A stretch of 16,470 bases of DNA from Gammaproteobacteria bacterium (lineage in GTDB: Bacteria > Pseudomonadota > Gammaproteobacteria > Pseudomonadales > Pseudohongiellaceae): the NCBI GenBank assembly GCA_016762995.1, contig JAESUT010000058.1, positions 1 through 16,470 of the forward strand, read 5' to 3'. The translations under genes were made by a program, and so were the position numbers. Shown here piece after piece: positions 8,147 through 15,110 of this stretch (position 1 is its first letter; each line of letters starts with the position of its first letter). The notes under the pieces are model-generated. The model saw only the letters and a program-made list of their open reading frames with translations. It did no database searches and was not told the origin of the DNA.

Positions 8147-8944
8147 TCATGCCGGTTGTTCTTGCGAAGTCGCGTCCTTGCCTTTAGCCACTCCCTCTAT
8201 ATCTCTCCGCTTTGGGTTGACATAGAGTTTTAATAAAGACTCTGTTGTGCGTGGATGCTGCCCTTCCTGAATGGCTAAGACACCATCTATACAGATCGAG
8301 TTCAGCTTCATTTCCTCAGTCCGCCGCAATGCCAACTTATCGGCTATAGGAAGAAACACCATGTTTGCCAATACTGCGCCATACAGTGTAGTTAATAATG
8401 CCACTGCCATAGCAGGACCAATCGATTTTGGATCATCCATCGCTGATAGCATTTGGACTAGACCAACCAGTGTGCCAATCATGCCCATTGCGGGGGCAAC
8501 ATCGCCGGCAGACGTAAACACCTGCGCACCCCATTTATGCCTTTCGTTCATTTCCTCAAGGTCTTTGGTCAAATGCTTACGCATATCTTCAACTGGACTT
8601 CCATCAATAAGCATACGAACTCCAGACTGCAAGAACGGGTTACTAACCTCGATGTTCTCAAGCGCTAACACGCCTTCTTTTCTAGCGACTGTAGACATTT
8701 CAACAATTACGGGAATAAGTGATTCAGGTGTTGGCAAGGCTGTCTTAAATGCCTTGCCAGCCACTTTCATCGCACCAGTAAATTGCGATACGTTGAATTT
8801 CATAAGAACCACCAACAAGGTGCCCCCTAACACAATAAAAAGTGACGGCGCGTTTACGAAAACCAATACTGATCCCCCGATTAGCATTGCAGCTATCACG
8901 ACGGCAAAGGCACCTACAATTCCTAGTAGTGTTGCTAAGTCCAT
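8147..8944 (-). CDS. pomA: Flagellar stator protein PomA (MotA family)
   Basis: A 265-residue MotA/ExbB-superfamily protein, close to Vibrio PomA in length and sequence from its first residues (MDLATLLG). Four membrane segments are visible at about 5-25, 30-48, 150-170 and 182-204. The cytoplasmic loop has the charged residues that contact FliG, Arg88 and Glu96, at the same positions as in Vibrio PomA. The signature GDVAPAMGMIGTLVGLVQML (147-166) and IGPAMAVALLTTLYG lines the ion channel with PomB. AAGGAG lies 12 nt before the ATG and AGAGA lies closer, so the exact binding site is uncertain but the start is secure. First gene of the pomAB-EAL-HDOD unit, divergent from the fliL-like gene. Confidence 0.96.
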   Translation of the reverse strand: MDLATLLGIVGAFAVVIAAMLIGGSVLVFVNAPSLFIVLGGTLLVVLMKFNVSQFTGAMKVAGKAFKTALPTPESLIPVIVEMSTVARKEGVLALENIEVSNPFLQSGVRMLIDGSPVEDMRKHLTKDLEEMNERHKWGAQVFTSAGDVAPAMGMIGTLVGLVQMLSAMDDPKSIGPAMAVALLTTLYGAVLANMVFLPIADKLALRRTEEMKLNSICIDGVLAIQEGQHPRTTESLLKLYVNPKRRDIEGVAKGKDATSQEQPA

Positions 8945-9158
8945 AATTCTCTAATGCTCCTTCGAATAATTTGGTTATTTCTTAACTGATGGACTCACCG
9001 ACTAGGTGGCGAACCTCTCTTGTGGCAGCTCAGTGCAGGCATTGAATTTTCTATTATTCCAATTCTTACAGTTGGTTTTTGAGAACTATTCAAAAAATAC
9101 TAAAAAAAGAACTGTTCCTTATTTTGTATTACGACGTAATGTAGGAATGATTAACCAA

Positions 9159-9180
9159 TTTTGCACATTGATGTGCAAAA
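9159..9180. repeat. 22-bp palindrome in the pomA/fliL spacer
   Basis: TTTTGCACAT is followed by the two bases TG and then ATGTGCAAAA, a perfect 10-bp inverted repeat. It lies about 225 bp from the pomA start and about 145 bp from the fliL-like start. The short two-base centre makes it more like a binding site for a dimeric regulator than a transcription terminator, and no T-run follows on either strand that fits termination. The cognate regulator is not identified. Confidence 0.75.
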
Positions 9181-9301
9181 GAATTAGGGAGGACGAATAT
9201 TCTTCAAACCCACTACCCCCATAGGTCTCCGCGATTCTATGGAATATGAACACCCGACGGCTTTCCAACCCAATTGTGAAGGCCAACTTGCTTTAAGTTA
9301 G

Positions 9302-9306
9302 AGGAG
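9302..9306 (+). promoter_or_regulatory. Ribosome binding site deciding the fliL-like TTG start
   Basis: AGGAG lies 8 nt before TTG at 9315. The next in-frame ATG (9327) would be 20 nt away, too far, so the TTG start is favoured. Confidence 0.75.
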
Positions 9307-9314
9307 AAATAACA

Positions 9315-9770
9315 TTGAAGAAAATAATGATAATCAGCGCAGCCATAGTACTTCTAGCCGGTGGTGGCGCCAGTGCCTATTACTTTACTGCATTAGGGGG
9401 CGATGCAGTCATTAGCCAAACCTTGGACAGCGAAGCAATCGCAGCGGAGACTGCTGTAGAGGAGAGAGAGGCACTGTTTCACACGCTCCCTCCCCTAGTG
9501 GTGAGTTCTAATTACAACGGCAGCCTGCGCTACCTACAGGTCAAGTTATCCATTTTGACAAGGAATGAAGAAACACTAGAGAAACTAAGAGCGAATACTC
9601 CCCTGATACAGAACGCGCTAATTATGCTCCTAGATACATTCAAATTCAGCGAGCTTGATAACGCAGAGGGCAAGGAAGTTCTTCGCGCCCAGGCGGAGGA
9701 AGAGGTTCGAAACCTGATAAAGGATGACGAAGTAGAGTCAGTTCTTTTCACAGGCTTTGTCATTCAATAA
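9315..9770 (+). CDS. fliL: FliL-like flagellar basal-body protein
   Basis: A 151-residue protein with an N-terminal membrane anchor (about 5-24) and a periplasmic FliL domain. Family hallmarks are the PLVVSSNYNGSLRYLQVKLS strand region, a central LIQNALIMLLDTF helix and the terminal VLFTGFVIQ. FliL forms rings around stator units and supports torque at the inner membrane. Here it stands alone, head to head with pomA, rather than at the front of a fliLMNOPQR operon, so it may be a second copy dedicated to the PomAB stator. Translation begins at TTG with a good ribosome binding site. A 572-bp spacer follows before flrA. Confidence 0.88.
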   Translation: MKKIMIISAAIVLLAGGGASAYYFTALGGDAVISQTLDSEAIAAETAVEEREALFHTLPPLVVSSNYNGSLRYLQVKLSILTRNEETLEKLRANTPLIQNALIMLLDTFKFSELDNAEGKEVLRAQAEEEVRNLIKDDEVESVLFTGFVIQ

Positions 9771-10128
9771 TCATTTTTGACATACAAAGGATAAAGTTGT
9801 CACAATTTTTACAAATATGTAAGAAATTTGTAGGAACAATCTAGCAATGCTTTCTGGAATAAATGGATATCAATGTGTAAGCGTTCATATTTTTTCTATG
9901 ATCTATCGGCAAGGATTGAGAATTGTATAAAAATATTTTCATGTTCTCATGAATTATTATCCCCTACGATATTTCCTACAACTACCATCTTCTCAATGTT
10001 CTAAAAGTAAGAATCGTAAGTACCGGATGTCATTATTTGTAGGAAATAGTCTTGCCGTTGGATGTTTTTTTGATTTTTCTACAAATTTGTTTTGCATTAG
10101 GTATTTTTTTTGCCGTATATTCAGCGCC

Positions 10129-10181
10129 TAACAACACATTCTTGACTAGTACGTTTAAAAGAACTCTCTAATGCGTTGTTA
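10129..10181. repeat. Imperfect inverted repeat upstream of flrA
   Basis: TAACAACACATT (10129-10140) and AATGCGTTGTTA (10170-10181) pair over 11 of 12 positions around a 29-nt loop. On the minus strand the single mismatch becomes a G-U wobble. It could be a structured RNA element or part of an operator; no function is established. Confidence 0.5.
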
Positions 10182-10264
10182 TTTTCATATTTTTGACACG
10201 GGTTTACACAGTTATTTTTTCTGCCATGTTTTTAAATATTCGATACAAATTCCAAGATGTACTT

Positions 10265-10287
10265 TATGTAGGATAACCACCTACAAA
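10265..10287. promoter_or_regulatory. Inverted pair of TGTAGG motifs just before flrA
   Basis: TGTAGG at 10267-10272 and CCTACA at 10280-10285 form a perfect 6-bp inverted repeat with a 7-nt spacer, 57 bp before the flrA start. Its half-sites match the recurring TTTGTAGGAA motif of the same region, making it a likely dimer operator. Confidence 0.45.
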
Positions 10288-10342
10288 AACTATTATGGAA
10301 TAAGTTGGCACTAAAGATTGGCAGCCTCAGAAGGAAAGATCA

Positions 10343-11761
10343 ATGCAAGATATTTCGCTAATAATTACTGACAACAAGATCATTTCAGCGAATATGAACA
10401 CTGTATTCAAATTTATTCAGAAAGATGTGACCTTTGCTGACTCAGAAGAGGAAGCCAAGAATGAACTGCAAGGAAACAATAGAATCCTTATGGCTTTCGT
10501 TTCCTTAAGTGAGGAACGAGCAGAGGAAGAAATTCTAGCGCTACTTCGCTCTAGCTACCCCAAAATTTCTGTCCACATTATCGATACTTCCGAGAAAAAT
10601 TCTTCTAGGCTGAAAATTCCTGCAGGCGCGGCCAGCTACCTACGTTTTCCAGTAGATTTCGAAAGCCTTATGCACACCATTAAGAAAGCCGAGATATCTA
10701 GAAACAATTTGGACTCGCGCAGGGGCTTACCGATCTCCCTCACTGGGAATAGTGAAGAAATTCAGGAAGTAGAATCTTTGATCCGCCAAGTATCACAGGC
10801 TGATGCCAACGTACTTCTGCTCGGCGAATCGGGTACCGGTAAGGAAATTGTAGCGCGGGCCATACACCAATTCTCGATGCGTGCTGACGGCCCTTTCATT
10901 GCTGTGAATTGCGGCGCGATACCCCCGGAGCTACTGGAATCCGAGCTATTCGGACATGAAAAGGGAGCCTTTACGGGCGCAACAAATAGTCGCAGAGGTC
11001 GATTCGAACTCGCCGAAGGCGGTACGCTATTTCTCGATGAAATCGGCGACATGCCCATGCCTATGCAGGTGAAGCTACTTCGCGTCATCCAAGAACGAAC
11101 GTTTGAGCGAGTTGGCGGAATGAAAACAATCGCCAGTAATGTAAGGCTCATTGCCGCTACACACCAAGACTTAGAGCAGCGCATAGCGGAAGGCGAGTTT
11201 AGAACGGACCTATACTACAGACTGAATGTTTTCCCAATCAAGTTGCCAGCACTGCGCAATAGGACATCTGACATACCCCTGCTCCTGAAAGAATTTTCCG
11301 AAAAAATCTGCCTGCAACTAGGCAAATCTACTGCCATTGCTTTCGATGACTCTGCAATTGAGGCACTTTCTCAACATCCATTACCGGGAAACGTCAGAGA
11401 AGTTGAAAATCTTGTCGAAAGATTGTCAATCTTGCGACCAGGAGAAACGATAAGCGCCGATCTACTGCCACCCAAGTATAAGTCCCTATTAGTATCGCCT
11501 GGGCGAACTCAGCACTTCGTGCAGAGGCCAAATATTGAACCGCGCGCTCCTTCTATAAAATTTGACTCCGGAACCATAGACTTGAAACAACACCTCTCTG
11601 CACTGGAGAAGAACCTAATTTTTCAAGCTCTGGACGATACCGATTGGGTTGTATCAAAAGCTGCCCGGGTTCTTACGCTTAGAAGAACCACACTAATCCA
11701 AAAGATTCGGAAATTGGGAATTCGAAGCGAGAACAGACAAGCCCATGCGATAAGTGCCTAA
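10343..11761 (+). CDS. flrA: FlrA/FleQ, sigma-54-dependent flagellar master regulator
   Basis: A 472-residue bacterial enhancer-binding protein. It has a FleQ-type N-terminal receiver-like domain without a phospho-Asp (about 1-120), an AAA+ domain (about 131-375) and a C-terminal helix-turn-helix (about 433-457, SKAARVLTLRRTTLIQKI). Walker A is GESGTGKE (161-168), the sigma-54 contact loop is GAFTGA (208-213) and Walker B is LFLDEIGD (229-236). This is the class I activator that opens the flagellar hierarchy by switching on flrBC and others. Against Pseudomonas FleQ, the cyclic-di-GMP arginine of LFRS (Arg144) is Ile131 here, Asn186 is Ala173 and Arg334 is Lys321, while Arg185 (Arg172) and Glu330 (Glu317) are kept. 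AAGGAAAG precedes the ATG. A terminator follows. Confidence 0.95.
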   Translation: MQDISLIITDNKIISANMNTVFKFIQKDVTFADSEEEAKNELQGNNRILMAFVSLSEERAEEEILALLRSSYPKISVHIIDTSEKNSSRLKIPAGAASYLRFPVDFESLMHTIKKAEISRNNLDSRRGLPISLTGNSEEIQEVESLIRQVSQADANVLLLGESGTGKEIVARAIHQFSMRADGPFIAVNCGAIPPELLESELFGHEKGAFTGATNSRRGRFELAEGGTLFLDEIGDMPMPMQVKLLRVIQERTFERVGGMKTIASNVRLIAATHQDLEQRIAEGEFRTDLYYRLNVFPIKLPALRNRTSDIPLLLKEFSEKICLQLGKSTAIAFDDSAIEALSQHPLPGNVREVENLVERLSILRPGETISADLLPPKYKSLLVSPGRTQHFVQRPNIEPRAPSIKFDSGTIDLKQHLSALEKNLIFQALDDTDWVVSKAARVLTLRRTTLIQKIRKLGIRSENRQAHAISA

Positions 11762-11778
11762 ACCCCTTCACCTCGGTT

Positions 11779-11821
11779 GACTGGTACAGCCTGAAAATAT
11801 TCAGCTTGTACCAGTCCTTTT
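11779..11821 (+). terminator. Rho-independent terminator after flrA
   Basis: GACTGGTACA (11779-11788) pairs perfectly with TGTACCAGTC (11807-11816). An inner stem CTGAA/TTCAG caps it, and TTTT follows at 11818-11821. It lies 18 bp after the flrA stop, separating flrA from flrBC. Confidence 0.85.
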
Positions 11822-12079
11822 AATACATCCCCCTTCCCTCATTCAGCCTCTGCACTAGTACACCCCTAATTCGACTTCCCGTGCATCGATCGGCACCTAG
11901 ACTCTCCTACTATTGCAGCAGCTTCTTCATCGACCAATACCATCATTCCAACGAGCCACAAGAAGCACATAGTTTGCCAGTGTTATTTTTTGTTGTAGGA
12001 ATTCCTTTCATCCCGACATATTTAGGCATTTCTTTGACAGAAACTAGGATTAGAACGCCCATTCTCCACAGTATAGGAC
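11822..12079. other. Upstream region of the flrBC promoter
   Basis: Part of the 357-bp spacer between flrA and flrB. No gene is supported; the open frame at 11881-12087 has no ribosome binding site and overlaps the promoter. A TTGTAGGAA match lies at 11993-12001 and overlaps the palindrome AGGAATTCCT (11998-12007), about 80-90 bp before the -24 element, where an enhancer site for a sigma-54 activator would be expected. A TTGACA at 12034-12039 has no matching -10. Confidence 0.5.
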
Positions 12080-12095
12080 TGGCATGATGATTGCT
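12080..12095 (+). promoter_or_regulatory. Sigma-54 promoter of flrBC
   Basis: TGGCAT, five bases, then TTGCT gives the -24 GG (12081-12082) and -12 GC (12093-12094) pair at exactly the required 12-bp step. Only one base of the TGGCAC half differs from consensus. The predicted transcript would start near 12105-12107, about 25 nt before the flrB ATG. In Vibrio, FlrA activates the flrBC promoter with sigma-54, which fits the order of genes here. Confidence 0.85.
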
Positions 12096-12130
12096 TTATC
12101 CAAGTAAGATAGAAAACCGTGAGAATAAAT

Positions 12131-13378
12131 ATGTCTACCGAAGCGCTTATTGAAACACCCCTCTCTAAAAGCAAGTTGGAAGAACTGTTTACTGCATTCA
12201 ACCAGGTATCAGTAGACCTTGGTTCAAGATATCGCGAATTAGAAACTCGAGTCGCGCAGCTGAACTCTGAACTTGCCGCATCACATTCCGCTCGATTAGC
12301 GGAGCTAACTGAGAAAGAACAGCTAGCGGCTAAGTTAGGCTCACTTATGGATACACTGCCGGGAGGTGTCCTAGTTCTCAATTCAGATGGCTATGTCCTT
12401 GAAGAGACTTCCAGCGCTCAACGAATATTGGGCAGGTCTGTAATGGACCTTAATTGGAAAGAAATTCTAAGAACCACAAGTAATGAGCGCTTAATGCTCG
12501 ACGGCGAGCTCTCATTAGAGAATGGTGTTCGCGTATGTATCAGCAGTAGTTCATATGGCGAATTAGGTGACATAGTTATTCTGCTAACTGACGTTTCTGA
12601 GAACTACCGATTGAGAAAATTAATCGACAGGGAGGAACGTCTATCAGAGCTGGGAGAAATGTCGGCTCGTCTCGCACATCAGATCCGAACCCCTTTAAGC
12701 ACGGCGATACTTTACTTATCACACTTGCCTAAAGGGCATGAATCAACTCAATCGCCCCCTATAGCAAAAAAAATATTGGATCGCCTGCAGCAAATAGAAG
12801 GCTTAACAGACAGCATGCTTTCTTATATACGAGGGGAAGGGCATATGTTGAGCGAGTTTCCACTTGAGCAAGTGTTTAGAGAGATTAAAGACGCCAATAC
12901 TATGCAAGTAGAAAGATTTGGGGGTGAGCTGGAGATAGATATCCCCGATGTCTCTTGTCCCTACTTCGGCGACAGAGAAGCAATATTCAATGCTCTTTCA
13001 AATCTCGTAGATAACTCAGTTAAAGCGGCTAGATTCAATCCCTGTATTCGCTTGTCGCTCTCGGTTCAGGATTCTTTCTATCAGCTTACTGTAGAAGACA
13101 ATGGACCGGGTATCAGCAAGTCAATCCGTGAACATATATTCGAACCCTTCTACTCCACCCGATCAGGCGGAACAGGAATCGGCCTCGCCGTTGTACATTC
13201 TGCAATCAAGGCTGGCGGTGGCGAAATAGCGATCCGCACCGCTAAGGGAGGCGGTGCGCTTATAGAAATACTGCTACCACATGGTCAATCTCAGCGAAAC
13301 AATATGGATGGAATCTGGAACACACACACTTATGTATCGCGTCAGTGCCCCGCGATGGGAGATGTAGTTAATGGATAA
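12131..13378 (+). CDS. flrB: FlrB/FleS, flagellar sensor histidine kinase
   Basis: A 415-residue cytoplasmic kinase with no membrane span: an N-terminal coiled-coil region (about 10-70), a PAS domain (about 74-157), a HisKA dimerisation helix with phospho-acceptor His183 in LAHQIRTPLS, and a HATPase domain. The N box is NLVDN (291-295), the G1 box DNGPG (323-327) and the G2 box GTGIGL (347-352). It phosphorylates FlrC, which then activates sigma-54 promoters of basal body and hook genes. I chose ATG 12131 because GAGA lies 6 nt before it and the predicted transcript begins near 12106; an in-frame GTG at 12119 would leave a leader of only about 13 nt. About 28 residues beyond the usual kinase end are unassigned. 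The stop overlaps the flrC start by 8 bp, indicating coupled translation. Confidence 0.93.
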   Translation: MSTEALIETPLSKSKLEELFTAFNQVSVDLGSRYRELETRVAQLNSELAASHSARLAELTEKEQLAAKLGSLMDTLPGGVLVLNSDGYVLEETSSAQRILGRSVMDLNWKEILRTTSNERLMLDGELSLENGVRVCISSSSYGELGDIVILLTDVSENYRLRKLIDREERLSELGEMSARLAHQIRTPLSTAILYLSHLPKGHESTQSPPIAKKILDRLQQIEGLTDSMLSYIRGEGHMLSEFPLEQVFREIKDANTMQVERFGGELEIDIPDVSCPYFGDREAIFNALSNLVDNSVKAARFNPCIRLSLSVQDSFYQLTVEDNGPGISKSIREHIFEPFYSTRSGGTGIGLAVVHSAIKAGGGEIAIRTAKGGGALIEILLPHGQSQRNNMDGIWNTHTYVSRQCPAMGDVVNG

Positions 13379-14738
13379 GACACGTTTGATACTTATAGTC
13401 GAAGATGACAATGACCTAAGGGAAGCAATATGCGACACCATAAGGCTCTCCAACTTTTCTGTTATGGAAGCCTCCAATGCCGAAGAAGCACTAGAAATAC
13501 TGGCGATAGAGCAAATTGATCTAATCGTTAGCGATGTACAGATGCCAGGGATCGATGGTCACGAATTCTTAAGTGTATCGAAGCGACTTTATCCCGACAT
13601 TCCCTTTGTGCTCGCTACCGCTTATGGAGAAATTCAGAAAGCTGTATCTGCCATCAGAGCAGGCGCTGCAGATTACATCGTCAAACCATTTGAAGCCGAA
13701 GTTTTAATCGAAATGATAAATAGATTGTGCCCCGATAGCCCTGAGGCTGGGAGTCTTATTGTTAGTGACCCTAAGAGTCTAGCCGTCGCTAAGCTAGCAG
13801 CAAGGGTCGCCGAGACCAATGTTACGGTCATGATCAGCGGCGAATCAGGTTGCGGCAAGGAAGTCTACTCTAGGTTTATTCACGAGAATTCACCTAGAAA
13901 GAAGAAACCGTTTTGCGCAATTAATTGCGCTGCAATCCCAGAGCCAATGCTTGAGTCAATTTTGTTTGGTTATGAGAAGGGGGCGTTTACTGGTGCCTAT
14001 ACTGCGAGAGCCGGTAAATTTGAACAGGCGAATCATGGAACTCTGCTACTCGATGAAATCTCAGAGATCGACATTGGCCTACAAGCCAAACTACTCAGAG
14101 TTATACAAGAAAGAGAAGTCGAAAGATTGGGTGGAAATTCCACCATCAAGCTCGACGTTCGATTAATTGCTACTACAAACAGGGACCTCAAAGAAGAAGT
14201 ATTAGCAGGTCGTTTTAGAGAAGACCTCTACTACCGTCTCAATGTGTTTCCTCTACATCTACCTCCTTTGAGAGAAAGATCAGGAGATATTATACCTCTC
14301 GCAAAAATGGCCATAGAACGATTGGTTCCTGGGCAGGGAATCAACATTAGCCCCGCCGCTGAAGAAGTTCTAAAAAATCATTACTGGCGAGGGAATGTAA
14401 GAGAACTGGAGAACGTAATTCATAGGGCGTTGATTCTTAAGTGTGGCACCATCCTCGACCCGCAAGATTTAGTGTTCGAGGACATCCCTGACAGAATTGA
14501 GTTTGGAAACGAGTCAAGAGCTGAAAAAAACACTCGCACGCAACAAGATGCGGAGCTTGGTGAAGACCTTAAAACTCGAGAGCGCGAGATAATTATTGAC
14601 GCAATTTCACGACATTCAAGTCGAAAAGAAGCGGCGGAAAAGCTCGGTATAAGCCCGAGAACTTTGCGCTATAAGTTGGCACAGTTCCGCGAAGAAGGTC
14701 TCGCAGTACCCGCCATGAACAATGCCCTACGAGCTTAA
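13371..14738 (+). CDS. flrC: FlrC/FleR, sigma-54-dependent flagellar response regulator
   Basis: A 455-residue NtrC-family response regulator. The receiver domain (about 5-120) has the acidic pair Glu11-Asp12, phospho-acceptor Asp55 in VSDVQMPG and Lys105 in VKPF. The AAA+ domain (about 130-370) carries Walker A GESGCGKE (157-164), GAFTGA (204-209) and Walker B LLLDEI (225-230). A C-terminal Fis-type helix-turn-helix spans about 415-437 (RKEAAEKLGISPRTLRYKL). FlrB phosphorylates it, and it drives class III flagellar genes with sigma-54. Its ATG lies within the end of flrB. fliE begins 13 bp after its stop, so at least some fliEF transcription may read through from the flrBC promoter. Confidence 0.95.
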   Translation: MDKTRLILIVEDDNDLREAICDTIRLSNFSVMEASNAEEALEILAIEQIDLIVSDVQMPGIDGHEFLSVSKRLYPDIPFVLATAYGEIQKAVSAIRAGAADYIVKPFEAEVLIEMINRLCPDSPEAGSLIVSDPKSLAVAKLAARVAETNVTVMISGESGCGKEVYSRFIHENSPRKKKPFCAINCAAIPEPMLESILFGYEKGAFTGAYTARAGKFEQANHGTLLLDEISEIDIGLQAKLLRVIQEREVERLGGNSTIKLDVRLIATTNRDLKEEVLAGRFREDLYYRLNVFPLHLPPLRERSGDIIPLAKMAIERLVPGQGINISPAAEEVLKNHYWRGNVRELENVIHRALILKCGTILDPQDLVFEDIPDRIEFGNESRAEKNTRTQQDAELGEDLKTREREIIIDAISRHSSRKEAAEKLGISPRTLRYKLAQFREEGLAVPAMNNALRA

Positions 14739-14751
14739 CGAGGATAAACTA

Positions 14752-15063
14752 ATGAGCCAAATGAATGTTGAACAAGTTCTGAACCAAATGCGGATTCTTT
14801 CCCAGAACAATGTACTACCAGATACAAGCAGTGCAAATCGAACGGATTTTTCTAAACTTCTGAGCGATTCTATTGGCCAGGTAAATGAACTACAAAAAGA
14901 GTCCCAGGAAATGAAGACGGCCTTTGAGATGGGCGATCCTACAGTAGATATCCCTGAAGTAATGATAGCGGTACAGAAAGCATCATTGTCATTTGAAGCA
15001 ATAACCGAAGTGCGAAATAAGCTGCTGTCCGCTTATCAAGAAGTCATGAACATGCCGGTTTAA
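14752..15063 (+). CDS. fliE: Flagellar hook-basal body protein FliE
   Basis: A 103-residue protein of normal FliE length. The C-terminal region is diagnostic: DPTVDIPEVMIAVQKASLSFEAITEVRNKLLSAYQEVMNMPV, ending as FliE proteins usually do. FliE joins the MS ring to the proximal rod and is exported by the flagellar type III system. The frame extends upstream into flrC to an ATG at 14722, but AGGA (14741-14744) lies 7 nt before the ATG at 14752, which gives the typical MSQMNVEQV start. It is followed by fliF after 47 bp. Confidence 0.93.
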   Translation: MSQMNVEQVLNQMRILSQNNVLPDTSSANRTDFSKLLSDSIGQVNELQKESQEMKTAFEMGDPTVDIPEVMIAVQKASLSFEAITEVRNKLLSAYQEVMNMPV

Positions 15064-15110
15064 GTCGTAAGACTAGTAGCAATTAATTGAATTCACAGTG
15101 AAGTAGAAAA

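Larger units (their letters stand above)
8945..9314. other. Divergent regulatory spacer between pomA and fliL-like gene
   Basis: This 370-bp spacer must contain the promoters for both the minus-strand stator unit and the plus-strand fliL-like gene. A 72-codon GTG frame at 9006-9224 lacks a ribosome binding site and family resemblance and is not called. Visible elements are the long palindrome at 9159-9180, a shorter one at 9128-9140 (ATTACG, A, CGTAAT) and a TGTAGGAA match at 9140-9147 related to the motif before flrA. No sigma-54 -24/-12 pair with correct spacing was found for either gene. Confidence 0.6.
9771..10342. other. Long AT-rich regulatory region upstream of flrA
   Basis: A 572-bp AT-rich stretch without a supported gene; a short open frame at 9949-10131 shows no ribosome binding site and no family features. 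It holds at least six matches or near matches to TTTGTAGGAA on both strands: 9827-9836 (+), 9973-9982 (-), 10036-10045 (+), 10076-10085 (-, one change), 10265-10274 (+) and 10278-10287 (-). It also holds several T-runs (for example near 10064-10080 and 10103-10111) and a 12-bp imperfect inverted repeat at 10129-10181. The density of motifs suggests a heavily regulated promoter for the master regulator flrA, possibly including autoregulation. Confidence 0.6.

Noticed and set aside
9006..9224. 72-codon GTG-start open frame in the pomA/fliL spacer.
   Set aside because: No ribosome binding site, no family resemblance, and it spans palindromic control elements.
9778..9810. TTGACA and TGTCAC arms after fliL as a terminator.
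   Set aside because: Only five to six base pairs with a loop of about 15 nt, too weak to call even though T-rich sequence follows.
10126..10181. Possible integron attC site (GCCTAAC followed by a long stem and GCGTTGTTA).
   Set aside because: The right end lacks the required GTTRRRY core, there is no integrase or cassette gene nearby, and the surroundings are a flagellar promoter region.
10306..10323. TGGCAC followed by TTGGCA just before flrA, resembling a sigma-54 promoter.
   Set aside because: The spacing between the GG and GC elements is too long and the -12 part reads TTGGC, and the site would overlap the start region; flrA is usually sigma-70 driven.
11881..12087. 68-codon plus-strand open frame between flrA and flrB.
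   Set aside because: No ribosome binding site or recognisable features, and it runs into the sigma-54 promoter of flrBC.
14676..14691. TGGCAC near the 3' end of flrC as a promoter for fliE.
   Set aside because: The downstream part reads CGCG at the -12 position instead of TTGC, and it is explained by conserved coding sequence of the DNA-binding domain.
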